From assembly GCA_035274845.1 (NCBI GenBank), contig DATENU010000020.1, positions 248,001 to 312,000 on the forward strand: a stretch of DNA of 64,000 nucleotides, given 5' to 3'. Made by a program: the position numbers and the translations under genes. The DNA is from Chthoniobacterales bacterium. GTDB lineage: Bacteria > Verrucomicrobiota > Verrucomicrobiia > Chthoniobacterales > UBA10450. This document shows, piece by piece, positions 8,430-17,144 of this stretch; position 1 is the first letter of the stretch; each line of letters opens with the position of its first letter. The notes beneath the pieces are model-generated. The model was not told the origin of the DNA and ran no database searches. It saw only the letters and a program-made list of their open reading frames with translations.

Positions 8430-8780
8430 AAGCGGGCTTTCTCAAGAGACAGCCTTGGGCCGCTCCTGTTCAATACAGGAGACGCACGAGCGCTGAATAT
8501 TATTCCCGGGTGATGCAGCGCCAACGGCGCGCCCTCAACTCCAGCCTGGGGCAACGCCCCAGGATAGGGGGATTCCGTTGGTTCCAGCGCTGAAGGCGCG
8601 ACTCATGTTTTGAATCGCGCTTTCAGCGCTCGGTCAATTTTGATGCGTGATTCCTGGGGCGTTGCCCCAGGCTTAAATTGAAGTGCGCCTTCAGCGCGGA
8701 AACGGACGCCGGCTTTGGTCGGCCCGGTAACCGGCGAGGGGCGCGGCGGAGCGCTGGGGAACGATGATAGGGAGGACAAA
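8430..8780. other. Gene-free region holding a 186-bp palindromic repeat
   Basis: Between msrB and the GH13 gene, 8514-8699 is occupied by repeat copy 1. The rest is short spacer. GGAGGAC at about 8771 is the likely ribosome-binding site of the GH13 gene. No further gene is seen. Confidence 0.6.
8514..8699. repeat. 186-bp palindromic repeat, copy 1 (upstream of GH13 gene)
   Basis: The element contains CCTGGGGCAACGCCCCAGG and, about 100 bp later, its reverse complement. Between them is a second inverted pair, AGCGCTGAAGGCGCGA and TCGCGCTTTCAGCGCT. It is therefore a nested imperfect palindrome. A near-identical copy in the same orientation lies at 10499-10684, and a diverged relative is at 40186-40390. 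Confidence 0.9.
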
Positions 8781-10442
8781 ATGATCAACGATCTTTGGTA
8801 CAAGAACGCGGTCATCTATTGCCTCTCGGTCGGCTCCTACATGGATTCGAACGGCGACGGCGTCGGCGATTTCGAGGGGTTGATGCGGCGGCTGGATTAC
8901 CTTCATGGGCTGGGTGTAACCGCGGTGTGGTTGATGCCGTTCCAGACGTCGCCCTGCAAAGACGACGGGTACGACGTTGCGGATTATTACAACGTTGATC
9001 CGCGTTACGGGACGCTCGGGGATTTCGTGGAGTTTACCCACGCGGCCAAACAGCGCGGAATCCGGGTCTTGATCGATCTGGTCGTCAACCACACCTCGAA
9101 CGAGCATCCGTGGTTCAAGGAGGCGCGGAAAGATCCGGAGTCGAAGTATCGCGATTGGTATGTGTGGTCGAAGAAGAAGCCCTCAAACGCCCACAAGGGA
9201 ATGGTGTTTCCCGGCGTCCAGAAAACGACCTGGAGTTACGACAAGGAAGCGCGCGCTTATTATTTCCATCGCTTTTACGATTTCCAGCCGGACCTCAACA
9301 CTTCGAATCCGCGGGTGCAGGCGGAGATTCTGAAGATCATGGGCTTCTGGATTCAACAGGGCGTGTCCGGATTCCGGATGGACGCGGTGCCGTTCATTAT
9401 CGGGACCAAAGGCGCGAACGTGAGCCGGCCGAAGGAACAATGGGACATGCTGCGGACGTTTCGGGAATTCCTCCAATGGCGCCAGGGCGATTGCATCATC
9501 CTGGCCGAGGCGAATGTCCTGCCGGAGACCGATCTCGATTATTTCGGCAAGGACGGCGAGCGGATGCACATGATGTTTAACTTCCAGGTAAACCAGCACC
9601 TCTTTTATGCCCTCGCCTCCTGCGACACGCGGCCGTTGATCAAAGCGATGAAGGCGACCAAGCCGCGCCCGGCGACCGCGCAATGGGGAATGTTCCTGCG
9701 CAATCACGACGAGCTGGACCTCGGCCGCCTGACGAAGAAACAGCGTCAACAGGTGTTCGATGAATTCGGGCCGGAGAAGAAAATGCAGCTCTACGATCGT
9801 GGCATTCGGAGGCGGCTGGCGCCGATGCTCGGGGGCGACCAGCGCCGGCTCGAGCTCGCTTACAGCCTCATGTTTACCCTGCCAGGGACGCCGGTGATCC
9901 GTTATGGCGATGAGCTTGCGATGGGTGACAATCTTGAGCTGCCGGAGCGGAATTGCGCCCGCACGCCGATGCAGTGGTCGTCCGAACCGCACGGTGGGTT
10001 CACGAAAGCGGACAAACCGAACAACCCGGTGATCGAGGAAGGCCCGTACGGCTATCAGCGGCTCAATGCGGCGATCCAGCGGCGGCATCCGGAGTCGATG
10101 CTGAACTGGACGGAACGCATCATGCGCATGCGCAAGGAGGTGCCGGAGATCGGTTGGGGCGATTTCGCCATTCTAAAGATGCGCGATCCCGCGGTGCTCG
10201 CGATGCGGTATGATTGGCGGAACAATTCTGTTTTGGTTCTGCACAATCTGCATGAGGAACCGCGTGAAGTAGTCGTTGATGTAGAGCTTGGCAAAGAGGG
10301 GCTGCGCTTGATGAACCTGCTTGGCGATGAACACAGCCAGGCCGAAAAGTCGGGCAAACACCGCATCGTGCTCGAAGGCTACGGTTATCGGTGGTACCGG
10401 GTGGGTGGCCTCGATTATCTTTTGAAGCGGACGGCAGTGTGA
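8781..10442 (+). CDS. GH13 family trehalose-synthase-like glycosidase
   Basis: The 553-residue enzyme starts with the typical DLWYKNAVIY and has the full GH13 barrel. DLVVNHT is at 99-105, the nucleophile Asp201 in GFRMDAV, the acid/base Glu243 in ILAEAN and the third acid Asp310 in LRNHDE. The opening motif and the length fit the trehalose synthase (maltose alpha-D-glucosyltransferase) subfamily, but no maltokinase domain is fused. Other retaining alpha-glucosidase activities are possible. The ATG at 8781 has GGAGGAC upstream. The gene stands alone between two direct copies of a 186-bp repeat, and no glycogen or trehalose gene adjoins it. Confidence 0.88.
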   Translation: MINDLWYKNAVIYCLSVGSYMDSNGDGVGDFEGLMRRLDYLHGLGVTAVWLMPFQTSPCKDDGYDVADYYNVDPRYGTLGDFVEFTHAAKQRGIRVLIDLVVNHTSNEHPWFKEARKDPESKYRDWYVWSKKKPSNAHKGMVFPGVQKTTWSYDKEARAYYFHRFYDFQPDLNTSNPRVQAEILKIMGFWIQQGVSGFRMDAVPFIIGTKGANVSRPKEQWDMLRTFREFLQWRQGDCIILAEANVLPETDLDYFGKDGERMHMMFNFQVNQHLFYALASCDTRPLIKAMKATKPRPATAQWGMFLRNHDELDLGRLTKKQRQQVFDEFGPEKKMQLYDRGIRRRLAPMLGGDQRRLELAYSLMFTLPGTPVIRYGDELAMGDNLELPERNCARTPMQWSSEPHGGFTKADKPNNPVIEEGPYGYQRLNAAIQRRHPESMLNWTERIMRMRKEVPEIGWGDFAILKMRDPAVLAMRYDWRNNSVLVLHNLHEEPREVVVDVELGKEGLRLMNLLGDEHSQAEKSGKHRIVLEGYGYRWYRVGGLDYLLKRTAV

Positions 10443-10443
10443 T

Positions 10444-10466
10444 CAGCCTTCGCCAAGGCTACGGCT
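10444..10466. repeat. AGCCTT-CGCC-AAGGCT palindrome
   Basis: A short stem (AGCCTT / AAGGCT) with a CGCC loop lies immediately after the GH13 stop codon. It is followed by GACAGGCAAGCGAC. It belongs to the set of short palindromes seen between genes in this window and has no T-tract, so it is not a clear terminator. Confidence 0.5.
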
Positions 10467-10498
10467 GACAGGCAAGCGACAGCAACAGAAGGAGCGAC

Positions 10499-10684
10499 GC
10501 AGCGCCAACGGCGCGACCTTAACTCCAGCCTGGGGCAACGCCCCAGGAATAGGGGATTTCACTGGTTCCAGCGCTGAAGGCGCGACTCATGTTTTGAATC
10601 GCGCTTTCAGCGCTCGGTCAGGTTTGAAGCGTGATTCCTGGGGCGTTGCCCCAGGCTTAAGTTGAAGTGCGCCTTCAGCGCGCG
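10499..10684. repeat. 186-bp palindromic repeat, copy 2 (downstream of GH13 gene)
   Basis: It has the same orientation and nearly the same sequence as 8514-8699, with about a dozen differences by eye. Both inner inverted pairs are intact. It ends next to the stop codon of the DUF1697 gene. Confidence 0.9.
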
Positions 10685-10689
10685 GAACC

Positions 10690-11250
10690 TCAGCCAGCTT
10701 TCAGCACCGCGACGATCTTCTCGATGGTGTTCCAGTTGCGGTTCGTGGCGGGGACGCCGATTTGCTTCTCGAGCTTGCCGAGGCAACCGATGGCTTTCAT
10801 TTCGCGGCGATAAACGCCCAGAACGAATCGGCCTCGGATGGCGATGACCTTGGCGAGCCAGGCTTCCTCGGAGGGAAGGGAAAGTGACATGTGACCCTCC
10901 TTCGCCGTGCTTCGGCGTGGCAGGCGAGTGACGTGTGACGTGAGGGGCTTGTGAAGCACGTTCACGAAACGGGTGATCATTGGACCAGAGGGCTGTCCTT
11001 TAAATGGATCGCTTGCCACGAGATTGAGAATCTCCCGGGCGGGACAAATCATAATTTCGATTTTGAATGGGAGCTCCCGGGCGATCGCGGCCCGCAGAGT
11101 GGATTCGCTGACCTCTTTTCGAACCACGAACGTTCCGACCGCGCCGATGTTCACTACGTCGAACCTCGACAGCTTCTTCGCGATCTCGCCGGGCCGGCAA
11201 CGATTGGCTTTGCCGACGTTCACGGCGCGGAGAAAGACGACGGAAGACAT
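10690..11250 (-). CDS. DUF1697 family protein with a repeat-derived insertion
   Basis: The 186-residue protein shows the DUF1697 pattern: VVFLRAVNVGKANR at the N-terminus, VVNIGAVGTFVV, AREILNLVASDPF and a C-terminal RNWNTIEKIVAVL. The function of the family is unknown. Residues about 104-122 (TSHVTRLPRRS, then TAKEGHMS) come from 10884-10941, which is a GTGACRTGTGAC-flanked palindrome like those between genes. It appears to be inserted in frame before the LAKVIAIRGRF strand. The ATG at 11250 is clear. Confidence 0.82.
   Translation of the reverse strand: MSSVVFLRAVNVGKANRCRPGEIAKKLSRFDVVNIGAVGTFVVRKEVSESTLRAAIARELPFKIEIMICPAREILNLVASDPFKGQPSGPMITRFVNVLHKPLTSHVTRLPRRSTAKEGHMSLSLPSEEAWLAKVIAIRGRFVLGVYRREMKAIGCLGKLEKQIGVPATNRNWNTIEKIVAVLKAG
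10884..10939. repeat. Palindromic element inside the DUF1697 coding region
   Basis: Direct words GTGACATGTGAC (10884-10895) and GTGACGTGTGAC (10928-10939) flank CCTTCGCCGTGCTTCGGCG, which can fold as a hairpin. The whole element is read in frame by the host gene. Confidence 0.6.
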
Positions 11251-11252
11251 CC

Positions 11253-11289
11253 AGGAAAGTAAGAAGGAAGAATTAAAAATTAAGAAGGC
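11253..11289. repeat. Purine-rich degenerate repeat (GTAAGAAGGAAGAA type)
   Basis: It lies between the DUF1697 start and the SIMPL gene stop. It shares GTAAGAAGGAAGAA with 12935-12973. Confidence 0.6.
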
Positions 11290-11302
11290 AGACGAGCCCT
11301 GC

Positions 11303-12025
11303 TTATTTCGCCGGAGAGATCAGGTAGATAACGTGAACACTTTGGCTCACGGTCATCGGCCCGAGAAGGTACTCGGGCGGGCCGGTCACAATCGAGCGTG
11401 CGGTGGTCTCCGCATAGTCGGAACCAAATATGTCACCGCGAATTTGCGCGAATGGCTTTGGCGATATGGCGAACACGGAATCAATTGTGACGCCCATTGC
11501 TTTCGCAGTTTTATCCGCTTGTTCGCGGGCATTAACCAAGGCGCTCCGCCAGATTTCGTCCTCTACTTCTTTCTGTTTTTTCAGAGCCCCAGTGATCTCG
11601 GTGAACTCCGTGCCGGGAATACCTATTAATTCATCGACCAGCTTCGGAAATATCTCGAGATTATGCACCTTCACTTCGAAGCGTCTCGTCACACTGTAGC
11701 GGATGATCTTACCCTTCCTGTGACCGGGCTCGTCATATTCGAATTCGGGCTCTGATTTGATATCCGCGGCAATGGTATCGCTTTGCGCGATATTCTTGTC
11801 CTTTAGGAGCGCGAGAATCTTCGTGGCTTTTGTTTGGACCTCCTGATTTGCCTTAGCCTGGTCCGGATTGCGAGCGACGGAGTCGAATCGCAGCGTTACC
11901 ATGTCGGCCGCTTTCTCGATTTCGGCTTTGCCTTCGACGTAGATGTAGGGTTTGTCCGGAAGGCCGCCCTGGGCAAACAAGGGCACGGGGAGAGCGAGAC
12001 AGGCGAGGAGAAGGAGCTTCTTCAT
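11303..12025 (-). CDS. SIMPL (DUF541) domain exported protein
   Basis: The 240-residue protein has a signal peptide (about 1-19, ending LFAQ) and a SIMPL domain. It has the YIYVEGKAEIEKAADMVTLRF opening, a central VTRRFEVKVHNLEIFPKLVDEL and the AREQADKTAKAMGV segment. SIMPL proteins form oligomeric shells in the periplasm or outer envelope; their biochemical role is poorly known. It is followed on the same strand by the histidine-phosphatase gene's downstream neighbours, so loose co-transcription with 12071-12550 is possible. Confidence 0.87.
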   Translation of the reverse strand: MKKLLLLACLALPVPLFAQGGLPDKPYIYVEGKAEIEKAADMVTLRFDSVARNPDQAKANQEVQTKATKILALLKDKNIAQSDTIAADIKSEPEFEYDEPGHRKGKIIRYSVTRRFEVKVHNLEIFPKLVDELIGIPGTEFTEITGALKKQKEVEDEIWRSALVNAREQADKTAKAMGVTIDSVFAISPKPFAQIRGDIFGSDYAETTARSIVTGPPEYLLGPMTVSQSVHVIYLISPAK

Positions 12026-12070
12026 TGTGCCAGCGTGACGGAACTGGCCGCATCCTTCAAGATCGCAACG

Positions 12071-12550
12071 TCACCGGTAGTGCAATCGGATCAGGCGGGG
12101 CTTTTCTTCGAGGAGGACGATGAAAAGATTGTCGTAATCGGGATCGTCGATCTTGATCGGCGTCGTGATGCCGAGAGTCTTGATGAGGTTGGGAATGGTG
12201 TTGCCGTGACCGACGACGAGGATGTTGCCGGATGAACCCTGGAGTTTCGCGATGAGCGCGGGCTGATCCTTGGCCGGAATGATGGTTGGCTCGAGATGGA
12301 GCGCTTTCGCGAGCGGCGCGGCGGTTTGTTGAGTGCGCTTGAGCTCGGTGGTGAAGATCGCGGAAATCTCGGCGTCTTTGAGAAGGGTCGCCAGGGATTC
12401 GGCCCGGGCCCGGCCGGCTTCGGATATGTCCATATCGTCGCCGCCGGTAGTGGTTTTTTCGGCATGGCGAACGAAGAAGATCGTCGGACCCGCGAGGGCG
12501 TTGCCCGCGAACAAGACGCAGGAAAGCAGAAGAGCGAGAAGTGTTTTCAT
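12071..12550 (-). CDS. Exported histidine phosphatase superfamily protein
   Basis: The 159-residue protein has a signal peptide (about 1-20, ending ALAG), then the catalytic RHAEK motif (residues about 28-32), a second-site arginine in ELKRTQQTA and the second histidine in LVVGHGNT. This is the SixA/phosphoglycerate-mutase-like fold, in which the first His is transiently phosphorylated. An exported version more likely acts on extracellular phosphate esters than on phosphoproteins; that is inference. Confidence 0.85.
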   Translation of the reverse strand: MKTLLALLLSCVLFAGNALAGPTIFFVRHAEKTTTGGDDMDISEAGRARAESLATLLKDAEISAIFTTELKRTQQTAAPLAKALHLEPTIIPAKDQPALIAKLQGSSGNILVVGHGNTIPNLIKTLGITTPIKIDDPDYDNLFIVLLEEKPRLIRLHYR

Positions 12551-12582
12551 GGTGGAGTTTGCGCGACTTATCGCGGTGCTGA

Positions 12583-12933
12583 TTAAGGCGAGAAGCCCGA
12601 AGCGGGCAGGTTCGTTTGAATGAACTTCGGGCTGGCGTGGACATCGATCTGGCGCAGGATCGTGTCGCCAGAATTTACGAAGCGATGCGGGGTGCCGGCT
12701 GGAATAACGACGATGCCGCCGGCTTTCACTTCGCGCTCTTCATCGCCGACGGTGATAGTGGCGGTGCCCTCGAGCGTGAAGGCGACTTCGACGTACGGGT
12801 GACTGTGCAACGGCGGACCTTTCCCCGGATCAGCGTTCACAATGTAGGCGGAGAAGGGCGCGCCGTGGTTTTCGCCGATGAAGTCGTACGACATGCCGAC
12901 GAAGGGGAGCTGGTCGAGGTTGAGAAAGCTCAC
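12583..12933 (-). CDS. Small cupin-domain protein
   Basis: The 116-residue protein is a single cupin barrel. Metal-ligand motif 1 is visible as PPLHSHPYVEVAFTLEG (two His and a Glu), and motif 2 as VIPAGTPHRFVNSG. The substrate is not predictable. The start is a GTG at 12933 next to the purine-rich repeat; the minus-strand upstream region is pyrimidine-rich and gives no clear ribosome-binding site. Confidence 0.8.
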   Translation of the reverse strand: MSFLNLDQLPFVGMSYDFIGENHGAPFSAYIVNADPGKGPPLHSHPYVEVAFTLEGTATITVGDEEREVKAGGIVVIPAGTPHRFVNSGDTILRQIDVHASPKFIQTNLPASGFSP

Positions 12934-12934
12934 G

Positions 12935-12973
12935 GGAAGTAAGAAGTAAGAAGGAAGAAGGAAGAAAGTTGAG
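12935..12973. repeat. Purine-rich degenerate repeat (GAAGTAAGAAGGAAGAAGG type)
   Basis: Units of AAGTAAG and GAAGGAA lie between the cupin start and the DUF2911 gene. It is the longest match to 429-470 and 11253-11289. Confidence 0.7.
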
Positions 12974-12982
12974 AGGGCGGTC

Positions 12983-14125
12983 TTACTTCTTGAGATCGGC
13001 GAGGGCCTTTTCGTAAATGGGGAGATTTGGTTTTTGGACCTCGGGGACGCTCTTTAGGGCGATCTCCCAGTTCTTGATGGCGTTCGGTTTGTCGCCCAGC
13101 GCGGTGTAGCCGCGAGCGAGGCCGACGTAGGTGTAGAATTTTTCGTCGGGATGCTGGGCGGCGTTGAACTTGAATACCTCCATCGCTTTTTCTTTGCGGC
13201 CGCCCCGAAGAATCCTCATTGCCGCCTGATGCACCGTGATCACGTCGGGGTTTGGCAGATGAAGGGCTTTGTCCAGGGTCGCATCGGCTTCGGATTCGCG
13301 GCCCATTGCCGTCAGGACGGCGACCTTAGTCTGGAGCGTTGAAAAATCTTCGCGGCCGCCTCCCTCGCCGCGGAACGGTTCCTTAATCGCTTTGTCGGCC
13401 CAGACAAGCGCTTCCTCGAGGTTCACTTTGTGATCCGCGCAAAATTGAGCGGCGGCCTGCCAGCTGCGGTAATTGAACCCCGGCCAGGAATTGAGTTGTT
13501 CCCGCATTTTGGCGACGTAGAGCTCGTTTACGTTGGGCACATCGATCTTGAAAGAGACGCGCTTGTTTTCCCATTGCAGGAACGCTGTCGCGGAGTCGGG
13601 CAGGCGATCGTCGAAACCGAACGTCATGAATTCGGTGAACGGCGCATCTTTGGGATCGGCGGGCACGCGGAGCACATCATTCGCCGGATCGTATTGATAG
13701 GCGCCCCAGCCGATGGTCTTGGAGAAGATCCAGGTCCACGGTCCGGTTTTCTCGAGGGCGAGGAACAACCCGTAGGTGCCGGCTTTCAAATCTTTCCCGC
13801 CGATCTTCACGTCGTGCGACAAGGTGATCGTCGTCGTTTCGTTGGCGCCGGTCCGCCAGGGTTGGGCTTTGCTCGGGCCGAAGCCGTCGTCGAAAAACCC
13901 GTACGGGATCAATTCGCCCCAGATATGGCCGGTCCGCTCCTGCTTGTTGAAGTGAACGCGCGGGCTGTGGTAAGTGATGGATACCTCCACCAGGCCGATC
14001 CATTGCGAGACTTTCGCCTTTTGGTTGTCGCTGTTCGGCGGTTGGGCGAGGTCCGATAGCTCCTGGCCCCAAACGGGGAGCGAAGTGGATAACAAAAGGG
14101 CGCACGAAAACAGAATCCGTTTCAT
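12983..14125 (-). CDS. DUF2911 domain protein with C-terminal TPR region
   Basis: The 380-residue product has a signal peptide (about 1-20, ending VWGQ). The DUF2911 region follows (about 35-200), with VSITYHSPRV, the WRTGANETTTITLSHDV stretch and AGTYGLFL. The second half (about 215-380) is helical and TPR-like, with segments EALVWADKAI, EADATLDKAL and YTALGDKPNAIKNWEIAL. DUF2911 is common in secreted proteins of Bacteroidota and Verrucomicrobiota, and its function is unknown. Confidence 0.85.
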   Translation of the reverse strand: MKRILFSCALLLSTSLPVWGQELSDLAQPPNSDNQKAKVSQWIGLVEVSITYHSPRVHFNKQERTGHIWGELIPYGFFDDGFGPSKAQPWRTGANETTTITLSHDVKIGGKDLKAGTYGLFLALEKTGPWTWIFSKTIGWGAYQYDPANDVLRVPADPKDAPFTEFMTFGFDDRLPDSATAFLQWENKRVSFKIDVPNVNELYVAKMREQLNSWPGFNYRSWQAAAQFCADHKVNLEEALVWADKAIKEPFRGEGGGREDFSTLQTKVAVLTAMGRESEADATLDKALHLPNPDVITVHQAAMRILRGGRKEKAMEVFKFNAAQHPDEKFYTYVGLARGYTALGDKPNAIKNWEIALKSVPEVQKPNLPIYEKALADLKK

Positions 14126-14524
14126 GGGGTGAGTTTAGGCTGTGTGGCTCTGGCAGCGCGAGAATGAATTGAATGGCGTCTCAGTGCGCCAGCCCTCTTC
14201 TGTAGCAGCGTCCCTGTGGGACGCTCGCGCGGAATCCTGGGAGATGCCGCACCCAGCGCCTGAAAGGCGCGCAGGAATTAAGCCGGGAGTGAAGCGGAGC
14301 GGAACTCCCGGGTATGGTGCGCAACGATAGCGAGCCCCTGAAAGGGGCGACGGTGCGTCGTCCGCCACCCCTTGTCAGGGGTTGGAGAAATTGGCATCGA
14401 ATCGGTTCCCGGAGTTTCGCTGCCGCTTCACTCCGGGCTCTAATCCGACGCCCCTCCGGGGCTATCGGGACGCGCGGCGTTTCCTCTGACGTCGCCCGCA
14501 GGACGACGGCTACAGAAGCAGCGA
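14126..14524. repeat. Intergenic block of palindromic repeats
   Basis: This 399-bp gap has no gene. It holds a TGTAG-led hairpin (14201-14225, AGCGTCC/GGACGCT) and pieces of the same family as the array at 21420-21958: AGCGCCTGAAAGGCGCG, GAGCCCCTGAAAGGGGCGACGG, a paired ACCCCTTGTCAGGGGTT, and CTCCGGGCTCTAATC followed by CGCCCCTCCGGGGC. Confidence 0.75.
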
Positions 14525-15379
14525 TCAGAGATCGCGGGCCTGGAAGGTATCGCCCTGGTTCAGGTCGCCGGTTTCGTAGCCTTTCCGAAACCAGCGGACG
14601 CGTTGCGCGGAAGTGCCGTGGGTAAATGAATCAGGGACGACGTAGCCGCGGGACTGGCGTTGCAGATTATCGTCGCCCACCGCACTGGCGGCCTTGATCG
14701 CTTCGTCGAGGTCGCCAGCTTCGACGATGTGTTTGACCCGATCGGCATAATGCGCCCACACGCCAGCGAAGAAGTCGGCCTGAAGCTCAAGCCGAACGGA
14801 GAGCTTGTTATATTCCGCTTCACTGACCCGGCCGCGCGCGGCTTGCACGCGATCGGAGATGCCGAGGAGATTCTGCACGTGATGCCCAACCTCGTGCGCG
14901 ATCACATACGCTTGCGCGAAATCGCCCGGGGCGCCGAAGCGGTCCCGCAGTTCGCGATAGAAACTGAGGTCGATATAAACGCGCCGGTCTTCCGGACAGT
15001 AAAACGGCCCGGTGGCACCGCTGGCGAATCCACAACCTGAACGAGTCTGGTTCGAGAAGAGGACGAGCTTCGGGTCTTCGTACTGCCGACCCATTTTGGC
15101 GAAGATGGCCCGCCAGGCATCCTCGGTATCGGCCAGGACGACGGCGACGAATTTCGAGGCTTCGTCTTTGGGCGCGTTGCTATCGACCGAGCGCGGTTGG
15201 GTCGAAGCCGATTGCTGCTGCGAATTGATGAGCGCCTGCGGATCGCCCCCGAGGAGAAGATAAGCGACGACGAGAATGACTCCGCCGATTCCTCCGCCGA
15301 CCGCAATCCGGCCGCCGCCGCCGCCGGATCCGCGTTGGTCTTCAACATTCTCGCTTTCCCTTTGGTCCCGCCAGAGCAT
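14525..15379 (-). CDS. Membrane-anchored neutral zinc metallopeptidase (YpfJ family)
   Basis: The 284-residue protein begins LWRDQRESENVEDQRG, the signature start of the YpfJ family (COG2321). A glycine-rich stretch and one membrane segment follow (about 25-45). The zinc site is HEVGHH at 162-167, with a downstream ELQADFFAGVW likely giving the third ligand. Cysteines at about 116 and 128 may pair. It is probably anchored with the catalytic domain outside the membrane. Substrates are unknown. The gene is divergent to the cNBD-reductase gene, 61 bp away. Confidence 0.9.
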   Translation of the reverse strand: MLWRDQRESENVEDQRGSGGGGGRIAVGGGIGGVILVVAYLLLGGDPQALINSQQQSASTQPRSVDSNAPKDEASKFVAVVLADTEDAWRAIFAKMGRQYEDPKLVLFSNQTRSGCGFASGATGPFYCPEDRRVYIDLSFYRELRDRFGAPGDFAQAYVIAHEVGHHVQNLLGISDRVQAARGRVSEAEYNKLSVRLELQADFFAGVWAHYADRVKHIVEAGDLDEAIKAASAVGDDNLQRQSRGYVVPDSFTHGTSAQRVRWFRKGYETGDLNQGDTFQARDL

Positions 15380-15440
15380 CGCCCTTCAGAGTGGCCCGAC
15401 TCATTTGGATTTACAAGGAGCGTTGCGTAGACTCCGGGTG

Positions 15441-17144
15441 ATGACGCGCACGGAAGAGGAGGACGAACGGTTCTATCGCGATACGGAAGCGATCGCGTTT
15501 CCGAAGCTGACGGACGAACAGCTCGCGCTTTTGGAACCGCTGGGAACGCGGCGCAACCTGAAGCGTGGCGACATTGTGCTGAAAGCCGGCCAGCGGGAAT
15601 TCCCACTCACTGTGGTGTTGGAAGGCGAGCTCGAGGCCTTCGAAACGCGTGACGGCGAGGAGCAAATCCTGGCGACTGCGGGTCCGCGCGATTTCCTGGG
15701 CGATGTCTCAATGCTTCAGGGAACCTCAGCGCTGGCGAGCGCGCGGGTGAAATCGGAGGACGCAGAAGTGCTGCAAGTCCCGGCCCAAAAACTCCGGCGC
15801 GCCCTGGCGGAAATGCCGAAGATCGGTGAGCCGATCGTGAATGCGCTGATCATGCGACGGGTCCGGTTGAAGCGGGACAAGGAGTTTGCCGGGCTGCGGA
15901 TTCTCGCGGAGCCAGACTCGCGCGCAGGCCGGCAGTTGGACGATTTCCTCGACAAGAACCACATTCCTCACCGCCTGATCGATGTGAAGAGCGAGCAGGG
16001 CGCAACCCTGGCGAGCCGTTTGCATTTGTCCGATCGAGATCTGCCGGCGCTCATTACGCCGCGCGGAATGCCTCTGCGCCGGCCTTCCCTCCGCGAAGTG
16101 GCGCGGGAGGTCGGTTTGCTTCAGTCGCATGTCGACGAAAACCAAGACGAGATTGCCTGCGACCTGGTGATAATTGGCGCCGGGCCGGCCGGCTTAGCGG
16201 CGGCGGTCTATGCGACCTCGGAAGGATTGGATACAGTGGTCTTGGAGAGTTACGCGCCCGGCGGCCAGGCCGGTTCCTCTTCGTTGATCGAAAACTTTTT
16301 CGGTTTTCCCACCGGCATCAGCGGCGGCGACCTGACTTGGCGCGCGCAGCTTCAGGCCTACCGTTTTGGAGCAAAATTTTCCACACCCGCGCAAGCCTTG
16401 TCTCTAAAATATACTCCGCACGCTGAATACCGCGCCCACTTTCAGGTGGAAGGTTGTTCCGCCACGCTCTGCGCTAAGGCGGCGGTGATCGCGACCGGCG
16501 CAAACTACAATCGGCTCGAAGCCGAGGGGTGCCATCGGTTCGAGAATGTTGGGGTTTATTATGCGGCCACTGCATTCGAGGGCAGGCTCTGCCGGGGCGC
16601 GACCGTGATTGTGGTGGGCGGCGGAAATTCGGCAGGCCAGGCGGCGATGTTTTTGTCCGAAGGCGCGGCGAAAGTGTTGCTGGTCATTCGCGGCCACGAT
16701 CTTTCCCAAAGCATGTCGGATTACCTGTCGCGGCGCGTTCTGGCTCGGGAAAACATTGAGCTCCTTCCCTGCACCACGATTCGGCGGATGACAGGCAACT
16801 CCGTGCTGGAGGCGGTGGAGTTGGAAAACACAAAGACAGGCGAACGCCGTTTGGTTGAAACGCCCGCGGTCTTTTCCATGATCGGGGCAACCCCCTGCAC
16901 CGAATGGTTGCCCCCCGAGATCTTGCGCGACAAGAAGGGCTTCATCCAAACGGGCGCGCTGGTGGCCGCCGCGCCGGAGTGGGCGGGCCTGGCACGTTCG
17001 CCGGCGGCGCTGGAGACGAGCCTGCCAGGGATCTTTGCCGTAGGCGATGTTCGTTCGGGCTCGGTGAAACGTTGCGCGGCCGCGGTGGGCGAAGGGAGCA
17101 TGGCCATCGCCGGAGTTCACGAATCATTGAAGGAGAAATCATGA
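15441..17144 (+). CDS. Cyclic-nucleotide-binding-domain fused thioredoxin-reductase-like flavoprotein
   Basis: The 567-residue protein has three parts: a CRP-type cNMP-binding fold (about 20-145), a glutaredoxin-like segment (about 150-225) and a two-dinucleotide-fold thioredoxin-reductase-like domain. FAD motif IIGAGPAG is at 244-251 and NAD(P) motif VVGGGNSAG at 391-399. The redox CxxC expected near 375-378 is replaced by AATA, so classical disulfide reduction is not possible. The phosphate-binding cassette of the cNMP fold (FLGDVSML then SALAS) lacks the usual Glu and Arg. Nucleotide binding is therefore doubtful. The ATG at 15441 follows the divergent promoter region. It overlaps the next gene by ATGA. 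Confidence 0.88.
   Translation: MTRTEEEDERFYRDTEAIAFPKLTDEQLALLEPLGTRRNLKRGDIVLKAGQREFPLTVVLEGELEAFETRDGEEQILATAGPRDFLGDVSMLQGTSALASARVKSEDAEVLQVPAQKLRRALAEMPKIGEPIVNALIMRRVRLKRDKEFAGLRILAEPDSRAGRQLDDFLDKNHIPHRLIDVKSEQGATLASRLHLSDRDLPALITPRGMPLRRPSLREVAREVGLLQSHVDENQDEIACDLVIIGAGPAGLAAAVYATSEGLDTVVLESYAPGGQAGSSSLIENFFGFPTGISGGDLTWRAQLQAYRFGAKFSTPAQALSLKYTPHAEYRAHFQVEGCSATLCAKAAVIATGANYNRLEAEGCHRFENVGVYYAATAFEGRLCRGATVIVVGGGNSAGQAAMFLSEGAAKVLLVIRGHDLSQSMSDYLSRRVLARENIELLPCTTIRRMTGNSVLEAVELENTKTGERRLVETPAVFSMIGATPCTEWLPPEILRDKKGFIQTGALVAAAPEWAGLARSPAALETSLPGIFAVGDVRSGSVKRCAAAVGEGSMAIAGVHESLKEKS

Noticed and set aside
8514-10684. Possible composite transposon around the GH13 gene
   Set aside because: The flanking repeats encode no protein and no transposase is present in the window, so only a repeat-flanked gene is claimed.
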